Shown one piece after another: positions 26,001 to 38,074 of a stretch of DNA of 64,000 nt. The notes under the pieces are model-generated. The model saw nothing but the letters and a program-made list of their open reading frames with translations, did no database searches and had not been told where the DNA came from. The translations under genes were made by a program, and so were the position numbers. This stretch comes from Epiperipatus broadwayi. Taxonomy: Eukaryota; Onychophora; Udeonychophora; Euonychophora; Peripatidae. Each line of letters starts with the position of its first letter. Within the stretch, counting starts at the first letter, position 1. The DNA lies in the NCBI GenBank assembly GCA_028023455.1, contig JAQFVV010000056.1, positions 3,284,001-3,348,000 on the forward strand, written 5' to 3'.

Positions 26001-27238
26001 TCCTGGCCTTTCATATATCTTCAATTAGGTATGTGAAGACAAATTGTCTCACAGAAATATATATAAAAAAAGCTATTAAGTACATCAGACTTACCACTAA
26101 TTAAAGATATAGTTTAACCTAAGACATGCATCAAACCAAGTTCTTTCTGAATATTCAACTAAGAATCTCTTTAAACAATCAAAAAATTAAAGCTAAAAAA
26201 ATGGACGTTTTGTGATGTTAAAAATAAATCTTTTCTAAATCCAACAGTAAAGTCAGTTGCATTTGATCATTCTAGACATTATTAGAGTTTCACTGTCACA
26301 TTGAAAAGCATTTGTGATTGCTGTGTTTATCTGCTGCAGAAATGGAACAACTCCTAAGCTAGGTATTGTAGTCAAACACAAACTACAATTCTTATAGTTA
26401 AAGACTACCAAATCTTCATAAAAAGTAGCAGCACTAAAGGACATAATAGTTACTATTTAATCTATCACCTGAGTGGAATCTTTTCAAGTTCATTTATAAT
26501 ATTTGTTACTAGTTAGCCGTCTAAAAAAAATCCATACATTAAATGAGTACTGCTTAACTCTGAACATCTATATATAGAGCAAAGAGACTTCTCCAATCTT
26601 TTTTTTTGCCCAAAGCAAAAGGTTGTATGCAGTTTGATGCAGTAATAAGTTTTCGCAATCAAGCTAGTTTGATCTCATATGGTCATGAATGAAAATTGGT
26701 CATCTTAACAATAAATCAATAGAATGTGTACCATATTTATGTGGTAATTAGAAAAGAAAAAATGTTTAATAATATGACAATTCTAATAAGATTAAAAACT
26801 CAGCAAAAACTTGGTAATGAAAATTATATTATAAACTATTAAAACAGTATGATTTAGCCATCATACAGTTTCACCAACTATATATCATAGTAGTTCATTT
26901 TCCTAATTCAAACCCTAGAGGTGCACGTATATAGATGTATACTAGCTAATATAATATATAGGTGTATATTTATGCGTATATATGTGTAATTGTATATGTG
27001 CACACATCGATTATTTTAAATGTTTGTATTTATAATGTATACGCATTTGTAATATTGTATAAATGTTTTATTTGCAAGTAATTATATCTACGCACACATC
27101 TGATTGATATTAGTAAGTATATGCCATTTACAATTTTATATAAAGATTAGTTTTGTGATTTGAAGTTAATAAATTTGGCTTAAGCTGTGGACATCATATA
27201 TATATGAGAACATACCTATGTATATATGCAAAGGTAAT
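23061..27238. other. Intron sequence, AT-rich, no gene recognised
   Basis: Contains a 16-bp-arm hairpin at about 24238-24284 (TTAATCTCTAATTTTA and its complement), a short (GT)n near 24322, a run of about 10 G near 25195, and many AT dinucleotide tracts. A minus-strand frame at 26444-26253 has fairly balanced composition but no recognisable motif. Confidence 0.35.
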
Positions 27239-27642
27239 TGTAATGTAATTGGTTTGCTAAACATTGCAAGTTTTCTAAATTATTTTCGAATTGTCTTTGA
27301 AGTTATTCAATTTATTAAATTGCTAGTATTCGCATATAGTAATTAAACTCAAAAGTGTTTTTCTTATGTGCATGCTAAATGTTGGCAGCTTAGATCTCTT
27401 TGGAAAAAAAAAGAAATTCAAGGTTTATGGATCCTTCAGAATTACTTCGCACTAAGCTGAGAAATGAACTTTATGGATCTTATAAAATAAAGTTAGAATC
27501 ATTAACCGTCATTGACAGTGTCCACATGCAATAAACCCAGCCAGGTCTTTTGTATTTGATAAAATTAGTGACTTATTAAGTTTTAAAATTAAAGATTGCA
27601 AATATGTTAATGGCTTGTGAGAGGGGGGGGGGAGAAAGAAAA

Positions 27643-27648
27643 TATAAA
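27643..27648 (+). promoter_or_regulatory. TATA box of left LTR
   Basis: TATAAA in AATATAAAACCCCCAGTTTG, preceded by a purine/G-rich tract. The same box and surroundings occur in the right LTR at 35044-35049, so the context is conserved between the copies, as expected for the LTR promoter. Confidence 0.5.
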
Positions 27649-28187
27649 ACCCCCAGTTTGAAGTGAAACAGTTGCCATTTTATTTACTCTCATGTTGACT
27701 TATATTCCGGCAGTGTGCCCAGTTTTACTATGGAATTCAGTGGCTAGAAACCATCATTGCAGCCTCCTCGGTAGCAGAACTGTTTATGGAGATGGAAGAC
27801 TCAACCCCCAGCCTACTTGAAAAAATAGCATATAGAAAGAACAGCCGAGGAACCAGCCCGGGTGTGTGTAATGTAATCCTGCCAAGCTGCAAGCCTTCAT
27901 AGTCGAACAACCGGTAACAAATCCTCAACCAAGCTAACCTAATGCTATAGCAATTCTAAATCTTTCCTAAAGCTAGCTGTAAAATATAGTTAATGTGCAA
28001 AGCTCATTAAACGATGTTATATCAGTGTATTTCTATTTGTGTAATTTTAAAATAACTTTAAAAAACTAAATTGTAAATCTTGCGTAATCTAAATTTCTCT
28101 TAAGTCTTTTAAATTCAACCTGTAAAAAGATAATGAATGTCTTATATTATTTTATCTATTCTCGTCTATGCTTATGCCTATATATAT

Positions 28188-30630
28188 TGTAAATATCGAT
28201 AAGTCTATCTATATTTTAAAAAAATTGTCATTTGTTATTAAAAAAAAATCTCTTTGAGTTGATGTTTATATATGAAGTATTATTATTGTTTATGGTTATT
28301 AAGTATAGTTATTGTTTGAAGTTATTATTTTATTTATATGTTGATGGTACATCGTTATGAATATTTAATTATTATAAATAAATAAAGACATATAAATTGT
28401 TGATTATATAAAAAATTATTTTATTTGCAATGATTATTAAAAAAATGCAATATTATTATTTATGTATATTTTTAAAGCTGTCAAATAAATTTTCAATTTA
28501 ATATTTTTTATATATATATGCTTGATATTTTATTTTTTTTTAATGTTAATTGTTTAAAAGAAAACATGTGTAACGAGGGTTTTCAAAACAGCATTTGCTA
28601 GCACGTGGAGCAACAATAAAAAGAAGCCATTATTATTATTATTAAGATAGTAATAAAACCAACTGAAGGATAAAATTTTGTTGTACTTTATTTCTTTGAA
28701 ATTACCATTCTTCAGAATATCGGAATAAGATAGATTTCTATGGTAAATACATAAATTATGACAGGCTAATAGGGATATATCGCAGCCAAGAGGCTGCACC
28801 ATTTTCTTTCATTTATTCCAAGGCAGTTTAAAATGAGACAACTAAGAAAATTTCAATATATGTATTTCATCGCGTCTGAAGCCAAATTTGACATAGCTAT
28901 CTGGAATCTATAATGGTCAATCTAATAATAATCTGGAGGTAATTAAAATTAATATATTGGATTTAACACTTCAATTTATTTATTTATTTTTCAAGGAAAG
29001 AAATTTTAGAAGGATAAAAATATACATATATCCAAGAATTGACAATTTCTCTAACGTGATAATTTCCTCACCTTCACTAGAATGCATTCTAATATTAAAC
29101 GGATAAAGAAATAAAACAATGGAATAAGTTGATTTTGAAGGAAAATAGACGTGTGAACTTTGAAACTAGTAAAAAAACTTTATTAATATATATGTTTATA
29201 TATATATACTTTTGAGATCGATTTCATTTTTTTTTTACTTTTATTTTTCATTATAAAAATATAACGTTTTTATAAATATTCAATTCAAGCATCTTGTTTT
29301 CTAACAGCAATAAACGTTTAACAGGTGCCAAAATTAACACTTAAGTAATTTAAAATCTTAAAGTATGGCTTATAAGTTTGGGTTGCATATGAGTTGTTAT
29401 GTATATTTTAATAAGTAAATTTATATTCGCAAATGTTTATTATAAAAAATGTTTTATTATTAATTTATTTCTTTTTTTTTTTTTTAACTTTATATAATGA
29501 TTCTTATGCATACCAAAACAATAATTTATATATATTTGCTGTATATAATATTTTTTTATTTATTATTTTAAATATCTGAAAAATATAAATATGGATTTGT
29601 ATTTATATTAATACCTACTTGTTAAGCACAGATATGTCTTTATTTATTTAATATATATACTTATTGCAAGTATATATGTATATTTATTATTTGGGTTTGT
29701 ATTTAAAACATTGATATTACCTAAAATTAAACCATAATATAAAATAAAGGATGTACTATTTGTTTTATAAGTAATGCCTTTGTAATTTATTTGAAAGTGT
29801 ATTAATATTTTATTATTATTTTTCTTTAGTGCCAAAGTCATTATGAAATTAATTGAATTCACAATTTAATAGAGGATAACTTCATATTTCACTTATTGTT
29901 TAGTCTTTGGGTCACTTACACATATTGTTATTCATTGATATGTTTAGATATACATAAATTTACATAATAGATGTGTATATTGGATTTAATAGAATTCCCT
30001 TTGTTTCTGATATATATTTGATTAGTTAGTCACATCAACCTTGAAAATAAATTATAATGATAGATCTCATTGCTCTGTATGATTTTAGATTTATTTCATG
30101 TATAGCTAGTTGGAAGGGTATATAAACAATTTATTTAAATATAACTGGGATAATTTTGTTTCTTCATTTAAACAACAACTATTAATAGGCTTTCCAACAA
30201 TTGGATTCATTTAGATTATATATATCCATTACATTTATCACCAATGTTTGAAGCATTATTTTCTTCTCATATATTGATGTTCCATTACATTTGAGGTATA
30301 ATATGTTTATATGATATATTGTCCATTACATTTGGCACCACAAACTGTTGGTCCCAGTTAACTGATGATTGGTATAATGGAGTAAAAGTATGTTCCATTA
30401 CATTTGGACACTACAACGTGGTCAGCATAATATGTTCGTTTAATATTCATTACATTTGGTGTATCAAAGTTAGGGGCTTGGTTAACTAATGATTATTGTT
30501 GCAAAGCATATGTTTATTTCATTTGAGACATAAAAGAACATTCCATTATATTTGGCTTTCCTAAATTTGGGCCTCATTCTTTAATTAAATGGAATGCAGC
30601 AAGACGTTCCATTACAATATATATATATAT
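28188..30630. repeat. Segment present only in left LTR, with a CCATTACATTTGG motif series
   Basis: AT-rich segment of about 2.4 kb bounded by TATATATA tracts. Its last 400 bp repeat the motif TCCATTACATTTGG (variants) near 30228, 30281, 30322, 30394, 30447, 30541 and 30608 at irregular spacing of about 40-95 bp. It has no ORF that I recognise. It is either an insertion into the left LTR or, equally possible, native LTR sequence lost from the right copy by recombination between TATATATA tracts. Confidence 0.6.
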
Positions 30631-31164
30631 TTTATTACAATGCATTTATTAATTTGTGCTATGCCTTCAGAGCGGAGATTACCAATTATTATAAACGTAA
30701 AGAGACACTTTTGTTCTCAAGTAAATTAATTCATGCTACTTTTGGCATACTTCTAAATCTCCGGTCTGAAAACCTACTCTTATATATATTAGTTAAGCTA
30801 CTATGTTTTGGCTTAATATTTCATACAGGTTTGCTTATTAAAGGTCTGTTTAGTTGAATACATGAGTGATATTTTAAAGCATATTATAAGTAATTAGCCA
30901 ACTTTAAGTCCTAAATATACTTTAGCCCTCTTTAGTTTATTATCATAGACTATGTAGGTTAATTCGTAAACTAGATCATTTTAATAAGTTCCTTTTTAGC
31001 ACAGTTTAAGTATGCTAATTTACAAACTGGCGTATGGTAGTTTTGCAGAATGAAACTATAGATTTCTTACTTTATTAACTCTTAATAATTGATATTTAGA
31101 AAGCATTGTGAATGGGTTTTTATGAAACACTTTGGTGTATTACGCTTTGCTATTATATGCTTAT

Positions 31165-31260
31165 TAAAATAGGATTTGGTTTTAAGGGCCATCCTATTAT
31201 TCCTAGTTCGGACAGCTCTCTTTGAATGGGCATCTGGTTTTAAGGGCCATCCCATTATCT
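31165..31260 (+). repeat. Internal LTR direct repeat (GGTTTTAAGGGCCATCC)
   Basis: The phrase GGTTTTAAGGGCCATCC followed by T/CATTAT occurs twice about 60 bp apart. Both copies are kept in the right LTR (36079 and 36140 regions), so the duplication predates the insertion of this element. Confidence 0.6.
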
Positions 31261-32439
31261 CTTTTAGAATTGGAACACTGGTATCCAGCATCGTATATTA
31301 AGGCTGTTCGATCATCCAAACTAAATCTTCACAGATAGCAAGCGTCCGGTACATGAGAGCCAAGTAATTGTTACTGAATCTCATGAGTAAAAGCACATTC
31401 GAGCCGCACCTCTGATGTAATTTGTGTAGCGCCGTAGTCTCGGTTTATGCTACAAAGTGCCAGTTCGCCTGCCATTACATTATTTGTTCAGCATTGATCT
31501 GAACCTCAGATCTACTTTATATAATACTATCTGCATAAAGAGCACATTGACTGCCCATTATGTAATAATGATATTAGATATATATTATATAAAGTTGACC
31601 CTCTCTTAAGATTTAACTCTTAGCAAACCCAGTAAGAATGGCAGAGCATAATTTAGGCATCATTATAGATGTAGAAACAATTATTAATTTATAAAATGCT
31701 ATAATAAAATGATTATGACTAAGTGCAATAAATCGAAGAACTTGTAGTTCATATATTCACCATACCACCTGCGAGTGCAACATCCAGTGCACTTAATTGT
31801 TATTGTTGTCTTGACAAGATTAAATAATTTTAAACATATTGATATATGTTATCTTATTCACTCTGTTCGTATTGAGTCACTTTCCATATTTATTAATGTA
31901 TGCATTATATAATCAGCCATAAGTTGTGTGTGTGTTTAGTTAATTATTTCTAGAGTCTCTTGCTCTACCCTTTGCTATTGTTGGCATGAGAATTAAGAGA
32001 TTCAGAGTGTGACTTCATATATGCCATTCATAGGGTAGTAAGTCAGGGAGTGTTGGTAAAGGAGCTGAGATGCGGTCAGATTTGAGGTCTCAATCCCTCA
32101 TCAAGATCAGTCTTGGTATAATTTACCAAAACTCTGGATTTTGTTGTGTGAATGAACAAATACGACTGTATTATAGTTTAAATTTTTTCCAAGATATCAA
32201 CGCCCATACGTGGGGCTTCGTTAATTTTCTCCACGGCCCTGAACTGAATGCATGTTGAGGGAAGGGGGAGAAAAGAAAGAGATAGATATATAAATTCTTC
32301 TCATGGATATGAACGCACAAATCATATAGATTTATGTTGAAAGTTCAATTTTATGTACGTATAATTTTTCTCTCCATGTGTGGACGCTTGAGCATGAGAT
32401 GCAATTATCTCTCCGCGACTCTAAACAGTGTTTTAGTAT

Positions 32440-33050
32440 ATGAAGGGAATTTTGTCGAAATTTTTTTTTATATATTTATAATAGGCATAATTTTTTTTAT
32501 ATTTATAATATGCGTATCAATAATAAAATTTTTCCTTTTGTCTCAGAGAAGCGTTCAATTGTTATTAAAGGCAGTGGCTAAATTAATTTCAGATTTTGTC
32601 AATTATATATATGAGGGTGAAAAGTAAAGTTTTTGCTTAAATTATAGAATTTATAAAAAGATTTCTAAATGCAAATGTTAAGATCGATAATACTGTCTCA
32701 ATAAATTTCGCATTATATCAATTATATATATATATGTGAGGGTGAGAAGTAAAATTTGGTTTAAATTATAGAATTTTAAAGGATTTCTAAATGCAAATGC
32801 TGGAATCGGCATGTAATAGGAAGGGAATATTTTTTTTGAAATATTTATATATATATACGCATATCGATAATAATTTTTTTTTAATTACAAAAGAGCGTTC
32901 AATTGTGATTAAAAGCAGTAGCTAAAATTAATTTCAAATTTTATCAGCAATTATATATATAGGTGAGGGTGAAAAGTAAATTTCTGGTCTAAGTTATAAG
33001 TTTTATAACACAAATTCTCAAGGCAAATGCTAGAGTTGGAATGTAAACAC
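32440..33050 (+). repeat. Leader repeats between left LTR and gag
   Basis: A segment containing AGCGTTCAATTGT, AAGCAGTGGCTAAA and GAGGGTGAAAAGTAAA is present near 32550-32650 and again near 32890-32990. The part GAGGGTGA[A/G]AAGTAAA plus the following 60 bp (to TTTCTAAATGCAAATG) occurs a third time near 32739-32820. These imperfect tandem repeats fill most of the untranslated leader. Confidence 0.7.
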
Positions 33051-33222
33051 TATGTGGCTGATAGTTAAAAAAAAAAAAGAGAAATTTTTAAATTTTTGTT
33101 GTATAATTTGCAATGCATATTGTGAGACCCAATACCATTTATATATATATATATCAGTATCTCGCCTACTGGCAACTGGCACCTGGGGTCTCTTGAATAG
33201 CTGAGAGTTCCTCATATAAATT

Positions 33223-33238
33223 TGTTGTCAGGGTGAGA
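33223..33238 (+). promoter_or_regulatory. Possible tRNA-Leu-like primer binding site
   Basis: TGTTGTCAGGGTGAGA resembles the TGGTGTCAGGxGTGGGA primer binding sites complementary to tRNA-Leu used by many gypsy elements, with a G-to-T change at position 3. It lies about 1.05 kb downstream of where the left LTR stops matching the right LTR. If it is real, the left LTR extends to about 33220 and the right LTR is 3'-truncated. Identification is from memory of PBS types. Confidence 0.35.
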
Positions 33239-33669
33239 GAATTGAAAGGACTCATTATTGGGGGGTTTGGTTGGTGATTCAATTGTACTAGATAGAGTGA
33301 ATATACAAACGATTGGGCAAGATTGTTCTATATATATATACGTATACTTAAAAGAAAAAATGAAGTCAAAAAAAAAGGCAATCATGATTTAAAAAGAAAT
33401 ATTGATGACAGCTCTGCAGTGGTAGGAAGAAAGCACAATAGAAGGCAAGTATGGGTAAGACAAATTTTTACTATTATTATTTAAATTTTTTTTTTGATGT
33501 TATATTAGATAAATCATTAAAGGCTTGGTTCAGTTCTAAGCAGCAACCCAGTGGTAGGGCAGAATCCATAGACAGTCTTTTCATTGGGGAGGATGGCAAT
33601 ATGCTGTTAGAAATAGGGTAAATTTTAGGTAAACAGAGAGAAAGCAAATTTACCAAAAAATAAATAAAA

Positions 33670-34763
33670 ATGGATAGCAGTACAGAAGAGGAAGTAATGA
33701 CAGAGGAGAGTGAGGCAAGAGAGGAAAGGCTCGAGGATGAGGTGGAGAGTAAAGAAAAGAGGTTAAGATCAGGGAGAGAAATAGTAGAAATTAATAGTAT
33801 GGAAGAAGATATAGTAGGGAGGAGTGCGAGAAGTGTGGAAGCTGAAAACAACGAAAGCAACCTAGATACGAGGGAGCAATGTGAGGGGAAGCCAGAGCAG
33901 ACTTTGGAAGAGGCAGCAAAGGAAGGGGAATGTTAGCAGCCATATTCAGCATGTTGGAGCAAAACAAGGTGGAAAAGGAACAAAGAGACAGGGAAAGAGA
34001 GAAGGAAAGGGAAGTAGAAAAGAAGGAAAGAGAAAAAAGAGACAGGGGAAGAGATAAAAAAAGGGAAGCAGAAAGGAAGGAGAGAGAAAAAAAGAGAAAG
34101 AAAGATGAGAAATTATATGCGATATATAGGAGGATGGAAGAAAGGGCCGAAAAGATGAGGGAAGAAAATGAAGTCAGAGACCAGGCAATGGATAATAGAT
34201 TCCAGGTCTTGGAGGACAAAGTTGAAAGCTTAAGAATAGAATGCAGGAAAAGCTATGTAGAGGCATATGATCAATTTGAGGAACTTCTAGGAGACCATCA
34301 GAAGACAACCACTGAGGCTCTACGGACCATAAGAGGAGAGGTTTATTTGCTTCGGGACAAGGCAGCCAAGCAGATAGTATCCTTCCAGGGAGTCATGTCT
34401 CAAATTCACAGTGGTTTGGAAGAAGGAAGGCGGTGTCAGAAAAAACATGAGGCCGATATCAAGAATCTGAAAGAGTCACAAGAGGAATTACAAAAGAGGT
34501 TGTCCATGATTAGAGAGGATGTCATGCAAGGTGGCAAAGGGGCTAGTAGAGAATGGGATGAGATAGCCAGAGATGTACAAATGTTGAAGAACCGGGTAAA
34601 CCAGATAGGGAGTAGTATAGATTCGTTGAGGGTTGATTCCAGGGTTATGGAAAGAATTCAAGAAGTGAGGCAGATCAGTCAAGAAGGTAACTGTAATATA
34701 ATCGGCTTGCTAAACATTACAAGTTTTCTAAATTATTTCCGAATTGTCTTTGAAGTTATTTAA
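33670..34763 (+). pseudogene. Gag-like coiled-coil ORF of the LTR element, frame-broken and 3'-truncated
   Basis: Two frames overlap by 7 bp. The first, 33670-33936, is 88 residues, very acidic (MDSSTEEEVMTEESEAREE...), and starts at the first ATG after an in-frame stop. The second, 33930-34763, offset by one base, opens MLAAIFSMLEQNKVEKEQRD. It then has about 60 residues of almost pure Arg/Lys/Glu and a long amphipathic region with repeated heptads (for example FQVLEDKVESLRIECRKS and LKNRVNQIGSSIDSLRVD). Such charged coiled-coil proteins are known as gag products of gypsy-like elements in invertebrates; no zinc knuckle or capsid motif was recognised. A single-base indel near 33915-33935 would explain the split. 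From about 34686 the codons run into the right LTR, so the natural C-terminus is missing. Confidence 0.6.
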
Positions 34764-37103
34764 TTTACTAAATTGCTAGTATTCGCATATAGTAATTAAA
34801 TTCAAAGATGTTTTTCTTATGTGTATGCTAAATGTTGGCGGCTTAGATCTCTTTGAAAAAAAAAAAATTCAAGGTTTATGGATCCCTCAGAATTACTTCA
34901 CACTAAGCTGAGAAATGAACTTTATATTCCGCCTGCAATAAATCCAGCTGGGTCTCTTGTAGTTGATAAAATAGTGACTTCTTAAGTTTTAAAATTAAAG
35001 ATTGAGAATATGTTAATGGCTTGTGAGAGAGGGGAGAAAGAAAATATAAAACCCCCAGTTTAAAGTGAAAATGTTGCCATTTTGTTTATTCTCGTGTTGA
35101 CTTATATTCCGGCAGTGTGCCCAGTTCTACTATGGAAATCAGTGGCTAGAAACCATCATTGCTGCCTCCTCGGCGGCAGAACTGTTTATGGAGATGGAAG
35201 ACTCAAACCCCAGCCTAGCTAGTCGAACAACCGGTAACAAATCCTCAACCAAGCTAACCTAATGCTATAGCAATTCTAAATCTTTCCTAAAACTAGCTGT
35301 AAAATATAGTTAATGTTCACAAACTCTTAAACTTAAATCTCTTAAATTAATTAAACGATGTTAGATCAGTGTATTTCTATTTGTGTAATTTTAAAATAAC
35401 TTTAAAAACTAAATTGTAAATCTTGCCTAATCTAAATTTCTCTTAAGTCTTTTAAATTCAACCTGTAAAAAGATAATGACTGTCTTATTATTTTATCTAT
35501 TCTCGTCTATGCTTATGCCTATATATATATATTATTACAATGCATTTATTAATTTGTGCTATGCCTTCAGAGCGGAGATTATCAATTATTATAAACATAA
35601 AGAGACGCTTTTGTTCTCAAGTAAATTAATTCATGCTGCTTTTGGCATACTTCTAAATCTCCGGTCTGAAAACCTACTCTTATATATATATATATTAGTT
35701 AAGCTACTATATTTTGGCTTAATATTTCATACAGGTTTGCTTATTAAATGTATGTTTAGTTGAATACATGAGTGATTTTTAAAGCATATTATAAGTAATT
35801 AGCCAACTTTAAGTCCCAAATATGCTTTAGCTCTCCTTAATTTATTATCATAGACTATGTAGGTTAATTCATAAACTAAATCATTTTAATAAATTCCTTT
35901 TTAGCACAGTTTAAGTATGCTAATTTACGAACTGGCATATGGTAGTTTCGCAGAATGAAACTATAGATTTCGTGCTTTATTAACTTTAATAATTGATATT
36001 TAAAAAGCGTTGTGAAGGGCTTTTGTGAAACACTTATGATGTATTACGCTTTGCTATTATATGCTTATTAAAATTGGATTTGGTTTTAAGGGCCATCCTA
36101 TTATTCCTAGTTCGGACAGCTCTCTTTGAATGGGCGTCTGGTTTTAAGAGCCATCCCATTATCTCTTTTAGAAATGAAACACTGGTATCCAGCATCATAT
36201 ATTAAGGCTGTTCGATCATCTGAACTAAATGTTCACAGACAGCAAGCGTCCGGTACATGAGAACCGAGTAATTGTTACTGAGTCTCATGAGTAAAGGTAC
36301 ATTCGAGCCGCACCTCTGATGTAATTTGTGTAGCGCCGTAGTCTCGGAAGTTATGTTACAAAGTGCCAGTTCACCTGCCATTACATTATTTGTTCAGCAT
36401 TTATCTGAACCTCAGATCTAGTTTATATAATACTATCTGCATAAAGAGCACATTGACTGCTCATTACGTAATAATGATATTAGATATATATTATATAAAG
36501 TTGACACTCTCTTAAGATTTAACTCTTAGCAAACCCAGAAGAATGGCAGAGCATAATTTAGGCATCATTATAGACGTAGAAACAATTATTAATTTATAAA
36601 ATGCTATAATAAAATGATTATGACTAAGTGCAATAAATCGAAGAACTTGTAGTTCATATATTCACTATACCACCTGCGAGTGCAACATCCAGTGCACTTA
36701 ATTGTTATTGTTAGTGTTATTTTGACAAGATTAAATAATTTTAAACATATTGATGTATGTTGTCTCATTCACTCTGTTTGTATTGAGTCACTTTCCATAT
36801 TTATTAATATATGCATTATATAACCAGCCATAAGTTGTGTGTGTGTTTAGTTAACTGTCAAGTGTTTAGTTAATTATTTCTCGAGTCTCTTGCTCCATCC
36901 TTTGCTACTGTCGGCATGGGAATTAAGAGATTCTGAGCGTGACTTCATATATGTCATTCATAGGGTAGTAAGTCAGGGAGTGTTGGTAAAGGAGCTGAGG
37001 TGCGGTCAGATTTGAGGTCTCAATCCCTCATCTAGATCAGCCTTGGTATAATTTACCTAAACTATGGATTTTGTTGCGTGAATGAACAAATATGACTGTT
37101 ACA
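34692..37103 (+). repeat. Right LTR, 2.4 kb
   Basis: Starts TGTAATATAATCGGCTTGC directly after the gag-like frame, with AAGGTAA immediately upstream of the LTR in both copies. It ends at ATGACTGTTACA near 37103, after which intron sequence unrelated to the left copy begins. It lacks the 2.4-kb segment and two shorter blocks present in the left LTR, and has a small extra duplication (TTAACTGTCAAGTGTTTAG) near 36850. Confidence 0.78.
35044..35049 (+). promoter_or_regulatory. TATA box of right LTR
   Basis: TATAAA followed by ACCCCCAGTTT, the counterpart of the box in the left LTR. It would point toward the gene interior on the plus strand, antisense to STX6. Confidence 0.45.
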
Positions 37104-37967
37104 CTATATAATGGTCTCCAACTAAAAACTAAATAATGATGTACTTCAAATGAAACAGATTTTTCCACTTTGGTTTGCAATATTTAGATTCTTAACCTAT
37201 ATCCAAAAAATATCCTGGGAAGTTCACAAGAGATTTTAAAAAATAACATAATTTAATTTCCATCTCTTATTACTTACTACTATTATTAATCATCTAATTA
37301 GTTTCTATAAAAGTCAAATAATATTCATCCACTCAAGTGAACTGCTGCAAAACAAATTCATTCTCTTAACTAAAATGAAACACTTTTTTAACTTTCTTCA
37401 GAAATCTATTCAGAAACCTTCAATTCTTGATTCTACCACCCTCTCCCTCCTATCATGCAGAGTGTCTCTTATTCAGTCATTCTTCAGCAGCTTATGTAAA
37501 TTAACATCACAATTTTATGAAACAGAATATTGGATAAAACTCTAGTAAATCAATGGAGGCTTTTGATAATTTTATAGATGACTAAAAAAAAAAAAAACTG
37601 ATAAAAATAAATGAAATTGTTAAAACTGATAAGTAATTACTGTATTATCAGCAAATTATGAAGATACTTTTTATTATTAATTGCTACAATCAAAATTTAT
37701 CTGTATGTCATTCAAACTAATCAAAATAAAGTTGTTAGGAGTTACAGATGAAAATGTTAAATACTATAATATTCTGGACAACATATTTTTAAGATGTCTG
37801 AAACAAGTATTTTATCATTTTTTTTTTTTTTAATATTTCTTTTGTTGAAATCTAAGCAATATAAAGTCTTATGAAAAATTATAAATAAAAGTCAGAACTC
37901 TTTTTTTCTATTACTTTAAATAATTAAAATTAATTCTAATCACATGAACTTTCACATTAATACTTAC
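37104..37967. other. Intron sequence next to exon, no feature
   Basis: AT-rich sequence between the LTR element and the STX6 exon at 37968. Poly-A and poly-T tracts only. Confidence 0.4.
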
Positions 37968-38074
37968 ACTGCTTGTTCATCTAGTTCATGATTAATTTGT
38001 TTTCCCATATTCTTGAGAACACCAACACTGCCCCCTACTTTCTCCAATGTGTCGTCTTGACTGTCTAGCATCAA
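37968..38074 (-). CDS. STX6: Syntaxin 6 exon: first half of SNARE helix with zero-layer Gln
   Basis: This 107-bp exon begins LMLDSQDDTLEKVGGSVGVL and ends at HELDEQA plus two bases of the next codon (GT), completed by the next exon as Val. The acceptor is ATATAG and the donor GTAAG. It carries the SNARE heptads; the Gln in ELDEQAV occupies the position of the ionic zero-layer glutamine that defines Q-SNAREs, by comparison with vertebrate syntaxin 6 (ELEEQAVML). The exon lies about 0.9 kb from the edge of the large LTR retrotransposon in the next intron, so that insertion did not disturb it. Confidence 0.93.

Larger units (their letters stand above)
27239..32169 (+). repeat. Left LTR, containing a 2.4-kb segment absent from the right LTR
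   Basis: Alignable to the right copy in two parts: 27239-28187 and 30631-32169. Compared with the right copy, it also has about 95 extra bases after CCCCAGCCTA near 27810 and about 55 extra near 27480. The internal segment 28188-30630 has TATATATA tracts at both borders. Homology to the right copy stops at GAATGAACAAATACGACTGT (32150-32169). Confidence 0.8.
27239..37103 (+). mobile_element. Pol-less LTR retrotransposon with gag-like ORF and very long, unequal LTRs
   Basis: Two direct repeats (27239-32169 and 34692-37103) flank a 2.5-kb interior that contains a gag-like coiled-coil ORF on the plus strand. Both repeats open TGTAAT, contain a TATAAA box followed by a shared leader, and match over about 2.4 kb with a few percent substitutions; the right repeat ends TGTTACA. 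No protease, reverse transcriptase, RNase H or integrase motif is visible. The layout fits a non-autonomous gag-only LTR element (TR-GAG/LARD-like) or a gypsy element that lost pol by deletion. It lies antisense to STX6. A clear 5-bp target-site duplication was not found, so the exact ends are uncertain. Confidence 0.7.

Noticed and set aside
26253-26444. Minus-strand 63-residue frame with balanced composition
   Set aside because: No recognisable motif and no convincing splice sites; too short to support as a gene.
30594-30857. Plus-strand frame in the left LTR, with a near copy at 35476-35763 in the right LTR
   Set aside because: Conserved only because the LTRs are duplicates; the two frames start differently and carry no known domain.
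32334-32627. Plus-strand 97-residue frame in the LTR element leader
   Set aside because: Lies in leader repeats with long T and TA tracts; the repeated copy downstream does not preserve the frame.
33477-34219. Two minus-strand Ser/Leu-rich frames (33860-33477 and 34219-33791)
   Set aside because: They are antisense shadows of the purine-rich Glu/Arg/Lys gag-like ORF on the plus strand.
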